Positions 22,301 to 33,256 of a stretch of 33,256 nt of DNA are shown piece by piece. Below the pieces are notes generated by a model, which was not told the origin of the DNA, ran no database searches, and saw nothing but the letters and a program-made list of their open reading frames with translations. Where the stretch lies: contig NW_003140814.1 of the NCBI RefSeq assembly GCF_000003605.2, positions 357,326 through 390,581 of the forward strand, read 5' to 3'. How positions within the stretch are numbered: position 1 is the first letter of the stretch; each line of letters opens with the position of its first letter. Both the position numbers and the translations under genes were made by a program. This DNA is from Saccoglossus kowalevskii (Eukaryota > Hemichordata > Enteropneusta > Harrimaniidae).

Positions 22301-24338
22301 GACGTAACGTCATTGGTATGATTTCTATAATTTCATGTTGTGTATTCACATAGCGACTAAGCGTACATATGACCATTGTTTTTTTAAGTTATCCCGTGAG
22401 ACATTAAGATTAATAAACTCAGACATTAGGCTGCCAACAAATTAACCCTTTATCTACCAAAGTCAACCTTTGTCACCGTTCACAAACTAAATCCATATAC
22501 TAGTATTTTTTTTTTTTCAATAATTTTAATCAAAACATAAAACCAATGGAAAATCATGTCCATTAGATCCTGGATATACAAAGCATTTATAAAAAAAATG
22601 CACCGAAATTTGTTTGAAAAAAAATTATAGTTAATGGATTACAACAATTTTAACAATTATTTTGATTATTTATCCCGTTTTCATTGAACACAAATATACT
22701 TATACGGTTGCAGGATTATACGTTCAGAGTTTGCCTTTCAACACACCAACTATATTTTCCCCATGTTGTTATTTTCTGCTGTTGGGTTGCATACAGTATA
22801 TGCATAATGATATGATACATCAATTACCATGTGTTAATAATTCACAAGTGTGACATGATCTGTGTACCAGTATCAGTCAGCAAAATGATCCTCCCAAGCG
22901 CAAGAGAAATCCAATTATTGTTCTACAGCTGTTGGTTATATTATGTACTTGTTACAACTTCATTTAAATATGCAGTCATCATTCTTAGATAATTGTTGTG
23001 TACTATTAGGGCAGAAAAAAAAAGTTTTACTTCTCGTCTCAGTAAAATTGCAATGATGCAGTTTTAAATTTTTTTGGGGTAGTTGTATTATGTAATACCA
23101 AATCTGTTTTTCACATTGGTAAATAATAATTCTGTGTTTTGTATTTTTCGCTATGTAACTATTTAAATTTTCTTCTCTGGGGAGAATTTTATGTATTCTC
23201 AATATTAAAACTAAAATAATCTAAACATGTATTAAAGGTTGTTGTGAATTGACAAAACATCTTCTAAAACAAAAAAACAAATATTTTCCCCATTCTACCA
23301 TATGAAGCACAGTTCACTAGTACATGTACACCCAATTTATAAAATAATAAAATATGCGAGGTCCAGGATTTAAACTTAAGTATATGATTTAAAAGAAGCA
23401 AAATCCTTTTTTGGGGTGGGGTAATTATTGTTGTGAACGGATTTACCGGTAGTGTCAAACATTTTTTCATTATACCACAAGTCACTATTATCTTTGAACC
23501 CGGCAACAGGAAAGTTATCCCTATCAATGCTATATGTATTCTGGATATGCCTTCTCCCACAAGTCTATTTGTCCGACATTTAGTCTTGAAAAAATCAATT
23601 TTTTTTAAATAACTGTTATTATATTCTGCTTTATTTTAATAAGTAATAGTTAAAGGCGGATAATCGGTAAGGGTTTACATCTAGGGTGATAAATGAAGAT
23701 CTCGTGAAATCACATGATAAATTGAAATTTTTTAAAATATTGATGAACAAATTAAGTTTTAAACAATCTATGAATGAAATGAGTGTGAATATAAAGATGT
23801 TTCTGACACTGTGAGTGAGTGTGTTCAACAGAGATTCTGTCAAATCTTCATAAATTAAGTTGTAAATTGCCCAAATATTTATTTAATGTACCGTACTGGA
23901 GATAATCATTTAGGGTCATGTGACCTTGGCTACTGGTCAAGTATAATGTTGACACTATTGAAGTATGTTTACAAAGTTCCTGAATTTATCTTTAATGATT
24001 TCAGTGTGATCTTCATAATTTATTTCATGGTTATACGAGTCTATAATTTTTAATAAGCTGTTTAATTTTAAGTTGCCTAGCAATTGTCACTATTTGACGA
24101 TTAAAATGATGATGGCAGTTGGGATGAAACAATTGAAATTGAAGCGTTTTACTGCATTTGCCTTTGCCTGTATCTTTGTTTACATTTTCGCAATTGATTT
24201 AATCATTGATACATGTTAATTATGCATCAAATATGCGGTATTATTGAAAGTGTTTTATCCACTCTACTTGGAAAACTAATCTTTTCTAAATTTCTAGACA
24301 TTGTGAATTAACCACATGAATATGTCAGAAATGAAATA

Positions 24339-24531
24339 CTGTAGAATACTTTATTTTCGCTTGAAATTTATTTTCGCCATTTTCGCTGAAGGGATGATTC
24401 CGTGAAAATAAAATCCTGTGAATATACTTTATTCCCTATATTTCACATTAAACTCATCAAAAATCAGTGAAAATAAATTCCATACAAAAAGCCCAAAAAG
24501 CCTTTTCAGCGGAAAATAAAGTATTCAACAG
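24339..24531. mobile_element. MITE with TA flanks (193 bp), first of two in erg intron 2
   Basis: The left arm CTGTAGAATACTTTATTTTC is matched by the reverse complement of the right arm, CTGTTGAATACTTTATTTTC, with one mismatch in 20 and continuing similarity (CGCTTGAAA / CGCTGAAAA). TA flanks both ends (24337-24338, 24532-24533). The interior repeats GTGAAAATAAA several times. It is non-coding, presumably mobilised by a Tc1/mariner-type transposase. Confidence 0.75.
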
Positions 24532-26216
24532 TAATTGATTTCATTAATCCTTTCAGCACCAAAGTTAATTTTCATAGTCTTTCAAAAATGTTGATCAAAC
24601 TTTGTAGTCAAATGAGGTATTATGCTAATTTTGCCCAAAATTAATAAAAAAAATATAGAAAAATGCAAAAAAATAGGCAAAATGTTGAATCAAAATTTTG
24701 GCAGAATACACTAATGTTTCATTAGTCATGTAATGATTAGATTGATTCCAAATTTTACTTCTATTCTGAATAACTGGAATCCTTATTTGGGGATAAATAG
24801 ATCCATCTATGGGTTAAATTAATCCTCACTATTGCAATCCCTGCTGAAAAACATATGTAGCAGCTTAATGATCAGATAATTATAGCAAGTTTTCTGTAGA
24901 AAATTTTGGTCGTACACCTGTAACAGCCATTCACAATAGACTTATTTAACCTCATATGTATAGTAATAAAATATGAACCTCATTCAAAATAGCTTTACAG
25001 TTACAATAAATATGAATTCAATTTTCAATGATTATCTTTTAGTTGCTGCATTTAATTTTCTCATTGCGTAAAAATTGTATTGTGAATGCATCATACTATT
25101 CACGTACTTGAATGATAGTACGGAAATAAAACTTGGTTGTGTATTTCTCATATTCTGATTCGCTACTAATAGATGATTTATCATTTCTAGACTTGATTAT
25201 CGTTTATACACGCAGATTCTAAACATTGTGGCAGCCACTGATTGGCGTCAATTTTCAAACGCTCAGCGCCTCTAATCTGCCAGTGTGGCTTGGTATAAAC
25301 AAATAAAGACTGGTGCTCTAAGCAGCTGAACAATAACAGTGTCACGAACTCTATGCAGTTCTGCATATTTTATAGGATTTTTCCTGCTTATAGTCATGTT
25401 TTATTTCAATCAATCATATCCGCTGAGAGTTTAGAAAATGTTCTGACACCTGCTTTGTGTTATTATTAACCAAAATGTGCTATAAACTGTGTGTGCTTGG
25501 CTGCATATAGATGAGAATTCACCCCCCCCTCCCCAACCTTTCCAATGCATTTTAAGTAATAAAATATTGTAGCTCTGATTATGTCAAAAGATTCAGATAG
25601 CAATATCATGAAAGAAATATCAAAATGTACCTACTCCATGCATATACCAGCGCTATTGTCATCATCAGCAACTCATACTAGCTGCAATACATTTTCGAGA
25701 ATATCATTAAAATTATAATTGGGCTACCAGTACATGTTTGAGTAACTGTACTCTGTCTAAAGTAGGCCACTACAAAATCCTTCAGGTTTTACAGAAGACT
25801 GAATCTTCCTGTTTATTTTAAATGTGAAAATTCACGTTTTGTCATTAGCTATGGCGATGGAGTTGGAAAAATTATTGTTCACATAATAGTAGCCATAACT
25901 TGCGAATGCAGTTTCAGTAATCTGATACCCTTTTTTGGCTGGCTATATTTATTATCTATTGCATGCATAATGTTAATAGCAGTATTTTGATTAATGGGGT
26001 GTCACGTTAATAGCTGTTTTATGATCATTAATTTGTAGTTTATTGTATCATGTGTTGTTTCTTGATCTGAATATTGTTTCATGTGTTCTCCATGTTCTAG
26101 TCGTACATGTAGCAGTAACATGCATGGTTGAGCTGTATCTTCATTTTACTCAGAATAACGATCCCGATATTGAGCAGTTTAATCTTTGATTTGCGAGGTT
26201 CTGAAAATATCTACTA

Positions 26217-26403
26217 CCGTAAAATCTGTATTAGAAGCCGCATCCCTAATAGAAGCCGCACCCATTCTTTTTGAACAATTGAGAACCAAAAAATTCACCA
26301 TTTCTCATACGTGTAGAATAAGATGCTCTAATAGAAGCCGCATCTCCTCTGTTGCATTGTACCATTTTAATAGTAGCCGCGGCTTGTAATACAGATTTAA
26401 CAG
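26217..26403. mobile_element. MITE with TA flanks (187 bp), second in erg intron 2
   Basis: The left arm CCGTAAAATCTGTATTAGAA and the reverse-complemented right arm CTGTTAAATCTGTATTACAA agree at 22 of the first 25 bases, ending in GCCGC on both. TA lies at 26215-26216 and 26404-26405. The interior repeats TAATAGAAGCCGCA or a close variant three to four times. Arm starts (CYGTWRAAT) resemble those of the element at 24339, suggesting the same superfamily but a different family. Frames across it on both strands are by-products. Confidence 0.75.
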
Positions 26404-27179
26404 TAGTTATTTTTTGCATATTAATGAATTGTAGCTCAACTGAAGGGTATAAATATTCTATAATTATAATTATACAAGATTTATGTCTTTGAATAAATCT
26501 ATGCATATTAATTTGGGAATTTGTATATCAGTATATCAATAGAAACAGGAAAATAGTTTGCTTATGAATTATAAATTTGTCTCTCAATTATTAAATACAT
26601 AAATTTCAATTTTTCCTCAAACATTCTATTGTGTACTATCAAGATAAAATAAAAAAAATAATAGAAAATATGGTGCATATGGAATTATTATATTTTGCGG
26701 TTAATGAGACTAAACTCAACCAGCATTAAAGATTTACAAATTTCATTAATGAAAAAATTTCTCAAATAAGTATTAACTCTATAAATTAATTAATCAAACT
26801 GCTTTTTGCTTTGCCTTTAATCTATAATTCAAGTGTTAATTATTGTATTAGTTATTGAAAATTCATATCTGTGTAATTAATTAAGGCATTTAGCTGCGTG
26901 TTCCCTTGGGAATTAGGAAATAAAATTAACATGTTTTGAAGGTTATATCTCAGATTGAACAATACATGTATTCTTATGTGTTTAGTGTCTCACAAGGAGA
27001 AAAAAAAAATGTTAGTTAGGGGATTATAACTTGGTAACATTTCTCATCATGCTAGGGGAGCCTGTTAGCTGTACATTATAAATTGTATGATACAGAGTAT
27101 TACTATTAGTCCTGTTTGGACGTAGTCTGTCCAAAAAGTTGGCAACTTATGATTTCATCTCCTGTGTCCGTCTATACCT

Positions 27180-27560
27180 GTATCTCAGACATGCCTATGC
27201 TGATTTTATTCAGACTTCACACCCACATCATACATCATATACACATGCATATTTCATGATTCAATTCAAGATGGCTGAAGGGCAGCCATTTTAGTGCTAA
27301 AATTTCATCAAAATCAAGTTTTTCTCAGTCATGCATGGACATATATCATTCAAACTTGATATTTCTATTGAACATAATGGATCCTTGATGAAAATAATGT
27401 TTTTTCTCCCAAATTTTATTTAAAATAATTGACTGATGGCCATTTTGTTGATGAGATGGCTGGACTGATCATATTCCAACTTTACACATACATCATGTAA
27501 CACATCTGTTTCAGAATCTGATTCAAGATGGCTGATCATCATTTTCATGCTGGAAATGCA
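27180..27560. repeat. diverged duplication with AAGATGGCTG / GCCATTTT motifs
   Basis: Two stretches about 280 bases apart share an order of motifs: a TTCAGACTTCACACCCACAT-like segment, a CATACATCAT-like segment, then GATTCAAGATGGCTG. Between them lies a reverse pairing of the same motif (GATGGCCATTTTGTTGATGA). GATGGCTG-AAGGG-CAGCCAT forms a hairpin. This pattern is common in dispersed repeats of marine invertebrates. Element boundaries are not visible. Confidence 0.45.
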
Positions 27561-29590
27561 TTATGAATGTCATGACATGGGCTGAATAAAGGAAGGAATC
27601 ACACAAATAAACTGACTCCACGTTTGACAACGTCTGTCACTTGAATGTAAATTATTATTTGGCTCTGATATTGACATTTACTAAAAACTGGACATGTACT
27701 TGTCATTGACAACTTAATTAATCACTAATCATGCGAGAGGAAAATACTTAAAGCGAATATCTTCTATATTTTGTATGCAGCACATGAAGATTCAGTGAAA
27801 ATAATCATGTTTTTAGTGATAATAATTTCTGGTGAAAATAATGTTACAGATATATGCATAATTAACTAGTAATAACTGTGGTGTGAATATTAATCATAAG
27901 GTGTGTATGAAGCACAAAATTTTGAAATCAAAAACACGGACAATGTGATCATCCAGTGAGGTTGTGAATGTGGTTGACAATTTGACCAGTAAACTTCTTT
28001 CACAAAATTATTTATATCCATATTTTTTCAAAAAAAAACTTGATCAAAATGCGTAGAAAATAATGTCTATTAACAACATGTAAAAAAAATGTGCAAAATG
28101 TTCAAGCTAACAAGAATATTGGGTGATCGAATGTTGTCATTCAAGGGGTTTAGTTCCTCACACAATTATGGTATAACAAAGCTGAAACTATATCATGATT
28201 CACAAATCCCATCTCTTAGGAGGCCTGGATTATTTGGATTATGATTTATGGGAATTGGTAGATAATGTTCAGGATTATATTACATATTGTAAAATATGAA
28301 GAAAAAAAATGCTAAGTTTAATAATTATGTTGTTTTCACTGTTACAAGCAGTCTATATAAATGTCGCAAGTGGATCTGACTGCATTTCTGAAGGATACTA
28401 ATCCTACGGGGTTTATAGAAAGCTTTGGATGTATAGAACACACACGCACACACACGCACATTGGTAAAAATAGATGCCAGTTAGCATTCATGTCTTGTGC
28501 CGCTGAAAGGTGTCTAAATAAAGAACATTTATCAACAGTCATCTATCAAATATCTGCGGCGGGTTATAAACAATTCACATGCCATGGGCTGTCAATACTT
28601 GGTGTCTGTTGCTAGTTTCATTTTCATTTTCATAGAATTTAAATAAATCTATAGTAATAATATGTGCGACTAAAACTACAATTTAGACTCGGACTAAGTC
28701 TGTATATTTTCATAATTAAAATTTGTTATATTGTTGATACCCTGTATTCTCCAAAAACTGTAATGCTAGACATGTGACCTAATTTGCATATAATTAGTAT
28801 GCATGTGATTTCCGCTCACTGCCAGACCCTGCGTTAAATTGACCGTAACAACACAGAACAATTAAAGGTCGTAGTGGTGACAAACATCGTGTGGGATTCA
28901 AAAAAAGTATTTTGGGGATATTTCCATGCTTAATAAGGTGCTGTACACATTTGGTCAATTTCGATGAAGTAAGGGTATTCAAATGCAATATTTCCCTGCC
29001 TTACGATGCGAGCTACGAAATAAAGGAATTCAAGTTCAAAGTCAAATCATTTGATTTTTGTGGCAGATGTTCGGCATGCGTCTTTCACACAACTCGCAGT
29101 TGAACAGAAAATCACCCATTTGCATGGCGCATAAAATTAGTGGTAGCAAGGCATTCAAATATGATATCAAATTGGTTCATACTACATTGTATGTATAGTT
29201 ATACCTTTACTTTTACATTGTTGTCTTTGTAAAAGCAACTCTCTTACTGTACAAAAATATCATAAAATTCCTCTAGTAACAATGTCTAATAAACTGTTGT
29301 TTGATATGATATATTGATGTCGATGAATAATAAACTTACGACACCGTTACAGTACATAAATTCAGTATGAATAGATTTTAGGGCAAGGTGACAGTAGTTT
29401 CACTATGTTATTATATTAATAGACATGTATACACTATTAAACTTCATTGTGTTTTTTACAATGTGCTCTGTCTTAATTAGCAACGAATAAAACTATGTAT
29501 AAATTGTAAGCGCGATAAACACTGCCGAGTTAGTATACTATAGCAATGTGTTTGTTAATCTTTTGTAAGTGTGATAAACATTGGAATTAT

Positions 29591-29646
29591 TAGAGCATTT
29601 CTAATATATATAGAGCATTTAGAGCATTTCTATATAGAGCATTTCT
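29591..29646. repeat. short tandem repeat (TAGAGCATTTCTATATA-like)
   Basis: Three to four irregular copies of TAGAGCATTT separated by AT-rich spacers. Confidence 0.6.
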
Positions 29647-31160
29647 CATGTGTGACCCTTTAATATCATATTTATTAAATGAGTGTATATTTTTTCCTAT
29701 GTTTCGATCCTTCGACGGGGAACTCATTTAAATTACTATGCGAGTATACGATATTGTAGGTTCACGAATTTGATATTGTGTTTACCTTGTTTTTCAGTTT
29801 CTGAAGGCTAAAAACACAGTGATAGTAATTTGTGAGCGTGTATTCAGAACATCGTTGAGTATTCTGTCTCATTTGCATAAAAGATCGCCGTTCACGAACC
29901 CTGATGCGAAATGTAGTTATTGTTTAGAGTAATCACTTTATTTACGGTTTTAGGATCTAATTTTGGAGTCAATTCAAACTGTGGCTATTACACAATCTAT
30001 AAAAAAAATTGCTGCTGGACATGGGTGAACAAATTTATGTGCTCAGTAAAGTTGAGGTTGGTTGAATTTGAAATGATATTGTAAACATATGTAGCTTGTT
30101 ATCAGACATGTTATAGCCACCGTCTGAAACTACCAGAAATATTTAAATTAACAATTCTTGATAATAATAATTCAAGAAATATTGTGTAATACCACGAATA
30201 TATTGAGATATTGTGATACTCAGCCGTGATGTTAAAAATTCAATTTACTTGCATTGACCAATTGAGTGCCAGCATGCATATAAAAATGACCATACATGTT
30301 CTTCTTTATTACGTTGACTCACCATGATGTATGGGCTAAAACTGTAAGTTATATTTAAGGCAGTGGATATTAAAACAAAGATGAGTACCCCCTATACTAC
30401 AACCTTGTAACCTTGTTTGGCATGCTGTACTTGCAATTATTATTTTTCCTGTGTCTGCAATATAAATAATTTGGATGACGCAAAATGGTGTGAAAATGTA
30501 ACCTGCATTTAATTTGTTCATTTCTTGTGTCTTGCTGGTAAATTACACTAATTAGTTCAATTTATTCCACTTGAAATTTTTATTTACACCATATTTATAA
30601 TTATGTATGACGTTGTGACTACCCTTGTTCCACTTCCCGTATTTTGTATCACAGTTCATTTGCTCGACCGTTTCTATGCTCCGCTGTTACCAAGACAAAA
30701 ATGTATATATGCGCTGTTTTGGTGTTGGGATTTCTCCTGGGCTGGCGGATTTTAATTACATTTGAATGCAGTTGTTGATTTGTCTGTGTTGAAAGGATTT
30801 TAAGTTTTGAAGCTTTTTACTGGTATTCAGTATAAATAGCTTAATATGGTTCATTTCACAAATTTAGTGCAATACCCGCTAGGGATGTTTGCCCCACCCA
30901 GCTATCTAATGTATTACTTGTGCCTTTGACATATCAGTTGGCTAATACATACGCGAACATAAAACTAATATTTATGCTAATTATATGCAAATTAAGCAAC
31001 TTAAACTTTAAATTTACCATGTTAATTAAACTAGATGGATGAATGAATACCTGCTAGCTCAGTCTTTGCATCAGTTTTGGTGATTGCTTTTTAGTGAACT
31101 GATATTGCCAAGGTCAAAACAAATTCATCTGGATTTATATACACATAGAAAAACAAGTAA

Positions 31161-31753
31161 GCAGCCTCTCGGCAGAGATAGCTCTGCTGTTAGCAATGCA
31201 CATTTCAATTAAAGAACTGAAGATATCATCAGAAAATGAACAATATGCATAGTATCAAAGCAACAGGACTTGAGAGAGGTCCACATGTAGTACCTATATA
31301 TGTAATATCAATGCAATGGGACTTGCTGTTTTCAACAAGAATTTGAAAATATCACTTTTTACCAAAAATGACAAAAATATTTATCAAAATTAGATGATTG
31401 AACATATCATCACAAAATGAACAAATCTGAGAGAGGTCTAGCTGAGTTACCTATATATGTATAGTATCAAAGCAATCAGAATTGCGGTTTTTAACAAGAA
31501 GTAGAAAATATCACTTTTTACCAAAAATGACAAAAATATTCATCGAAATTTGATAATCGAATATATCATCGCGAAATGAACAAATCTGAGAGATGTCTGC
31601 CAAAGGAACATACACACATATATAACATATATCAAAGCAATAAGAATTGTAGTTTTCAACAAGAAGTTGAAAATGTAAAAAGTTGACATGGACGACGGAC
31701 GGCAACGGGCAATCACTCAATGATATACTCCGCTAGACAAAGTCAGAGCTAAG
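31161..31753 (-). mobile_element. pearl-like repeat, copy 2 (minus orientation)
   Basis: This is an inverted-orientation homologue of 763-1120. It holds three core units marked by ATGAACAA at 31236, 31417 and 31576 (spacing 181 and 159 bases), each with CACTTTTTACCAAAAATGAC and ATCAAAGCAA-type motifs. The right part carries GACATGGACGACGGACGGCA, an ACGG-like tract, followed by ACTCCGCTAGACAAAGTCAG and the terminal AGCTAAG. The left end has GAGATAGCTCTGCTGTTAGC. Tandem ~160-bp cores plus an ACGG-type microsatellite between short inverted ends is the known plan of bivalve pearl elements and related Helentron derivatives. No helicase or replication-initiator domain is encoded, so it is non-autonomous. 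Confidence 0.65.
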
Positions 31754-32141
31754 AAGAAAGGTTGGCATCATTACGTAATGCTAGCTTTAAAAGAATTACT
31801 GTATCAGTGATAGGATGCTTTGTTATATAATGATTATACTCTGCTATTGTATTAATGATTGGTATTGAGCGCTGTTCACCGTCTTGTTTATTACAGCTTT
31901 GGGACTAAGTCACATTTACCAACGTGAATATACAGGAATTATGACCTGAATGATTATGTTTAAATGTTGATTTTAATAGTACAATCAATTTAGACATTGT
32001 GTTTTCAAACTTTTTCATTTTCTGTAGTTTTTGAATCGTGTACAGAGGTTTGCAAGTTGCTCTGATTTTAATACTGTGACCCACAATTGGAAACAAGAGC
32101 AGATCCCACAACTTTCCATAATTTGTGCTTTTTCATCAGAT

Positions 32142-32231
32142 AAAATAATAATAATATTTATTGAAACCATATTCCTATGTGGAATCTCAGTATAAAATAC
32201 AATAAAGTCACAACTACAAAAAAAAAAAATG
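32142..32231 (-). mobile_element. LINE/SINE-like 3' tail (minus strand)
   Basis: Read on the minus strand, a segment including GGAATATGGTTTCAATAAAT ends in ATTATTATTATT-type repeats, a terminal microsatellite plus AATAAA arrangement seen at LINE or SINE 3' ends. An oligo(A) run sits at the other edge (32219-32229). It is too short to classify. Confidence 0.35.
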
Positions 32232-33020
32232 ATAGTCCTTTGATAAGTGTAATCATAGTGTTCAACTTTAAGGAAAACGCTTCTACAGAGCCCAGCCTAG
32301 TCTAGTGTCATTCATAGCTGTGTATTTAAAGGTCGATTGTTTTTTTTGGATCAATTGTAATAGCTCAACACACTGAGGTATTCCTTGAGGGGATTGTCTG
32401 TTTCACGTGAGTGCCCCAGTACCTATTGTTAAACGTAAAGCTGTGAAAACGTCCCCCAGTAATTGAATGACATACCAATCTTAAGGTGGTGATCTCACCC
32501 AATCTCAGTTATTGTTTGATTTATCAGAGGGCCAGTACTTGAGAGTATTTGTTACGTCCATGCTTGAATAACCCCTCCTTTGTTTATCTATTTATAGCTG
32601 CTATATCTATTTCGGCGTGACACCAGTAAAATGGAGGATTCCACAAGTACCGATTACCCATATATTTTTAAATAAAAACTGCAAGAATTTGATTCGATTA
32701 ACAGATTCCAATCAGAATGATTTTTTATTCAAACTTTTTTTACATTTGATGCTCATGTAATCCAATAACGAATTATGTTTTATTGTCTTTTCTTGTCTTA
32801 TCGAGATACATGCTTGGGGTCCTCGCAAGGTATAACAGGAACATATATTATCCCAACTCAATCTCTATAGTAATTGTGGAAATACAAAATATAGAATATA
32901 GGGCGTTATTTGGGGAATAAAGTGTCTCCAACTGATCAGTCAATCATGGACTATGATATAAAACCTACAGTCTTTTGTTTGAATGTAGCTTCCTAATTTA
33001 TGTGTCTATCTTGTTTTTTG

Positions 33021-33256
33021 TGATTGGACAAGTACTCCTTCGTCCAAGTGTTTCTGTCGTTGATTGCATAATATTTATGGAAGTCTGTCTTGGATTGGAC
33101 AATCATCTCATAGTTCTAGTTTATTTTTTGCTGTGATTGGATAATTACTGCCTAATCCAGGTGACTTCATTTTATCTTTGTTTCTGGTTGGACAATTCCT
33201 GATTAATTCAGGTGCCTTCATTTTATCTTTGTCTGTGATTGGACAATTACTGCCTA
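33021..33256. repeat. 51-bp tandem repeat, runs off the right edge
   Basis: Units starting TGATTGG/TGGTTGG at 33134, 33185 and 33236 are exactly 51 bases apart and share ACAATTACTGCCTAATCCAG and CTTCATTTTATCTTTG. More diverged units extend leftward to about 33021. Each unit carries ATTGG, an inverted CCAAT box, which may be coincidental. Confidence 0.8.

Larger units (their letters stand above)
16325..33256 (+). other. erg intron 2 (start; continues beyond the window)
   Basis: It starts GTAGGT. The next exon should open with the rest of Gly103 and the last PAS strands (VDVVPVKN-like in hERG); I found no such frame up to the right edge, so the intron is at least 16.9 kb. Apart from the repeats listed separately and CA-runs (17226-17250, 17748-17768, 28438-28461), the stretches 16325-24330, 24540-26210, 26410-27180, 27560-31160 and 31760-32140 hold nothing I can support. 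Scattered short frames lack coding character. An unannotated alternative first exon or enhancer could lie here but is not visible by eye. Confidence 0.8.

Noticed and set aside
28361-28991. Plus-strand frames 28361-28615 and 28891-29103 as erg exon 3 or other exons
   Set aside because: Neither encodes the expected last PAS strands and neither has good splice borders in a suitable phase.

Overview
The window is nuclear DNA from an animal, most likely a marine invertebrate bilaterian. It is AT-rich and intron-dominated, carries GT-AG splice sites, non-LTR retrotransposon debris, small terminal-inverted-repeat elements and minisatellites, and contains the first two coding exons of an erg-type (KCNH2/6/7) voltage-gated potassium channel. 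One dispersed repeat with ~160-bp tandem cores and an ACGG-like tail resembles the 'pearl' elements known from bivalves. A mollusc or another lophotrochozoan is therefore plausible, but a hemichordate or amphioxus cannot be excluded. There is no bacterial operon, CRISPR array or phage-like module.

Layout. Positions 1-4634 hold the 3' end of a plus-strand gene I do not recognise. Four candidate coding exons (479-591, 1819-1933, 3231-3277, 4515-4634) have compatible splice phases and end in a TGA; an even less certain exon lies at the left edge. Its introns contain a decayed THAP-domain gene on the minus strand (2096-2432), one pearl-like repeat copy and a ~494-bp inverted-repeat element. A possible 3' UTR/intergenic stretch follows, with a 23-bp minisatellite of about 32 units at 5049-5785. 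From about 9.1 to 14.5 kb lies a transposon graveyard: TTAA- and TA-flanked MITE-like elements, LINE reverse-transcriptase pieces in both orientations, and two simple-sequence arrays. A 253-base assembly gap (15299-15551) lies just upstream of the erg gene.

The erg gene starts at 15790. Exon 1 (76 coding bases) and exon 2 (231 bases) encode residues 1-103, collinear with human hERG without any gap. From my knowledge of human KCNH2 (coding exon 1 = c.1-76, exon 2 = c.77-307), both exon lengths and intron phases are the same. Intron 1 is only 228 bp. Intron 2 begins at 16325 and I found no exon 3 in the remaining 16.9 kb; that stretch holds MITE-like elements, a second pearl-like copy, a LINE/SINE-like tail and a 51-bp tandem repeat at the right edge.

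The two genes have no evident functional link. I did not find a convincing undescribed biological system. The most informative observations are the erg N-terminal exons, the degraded THAP gene, the pearl-like repeat pair, the tail-to-tail LINE junction, and a small set of CTCF-like sites.
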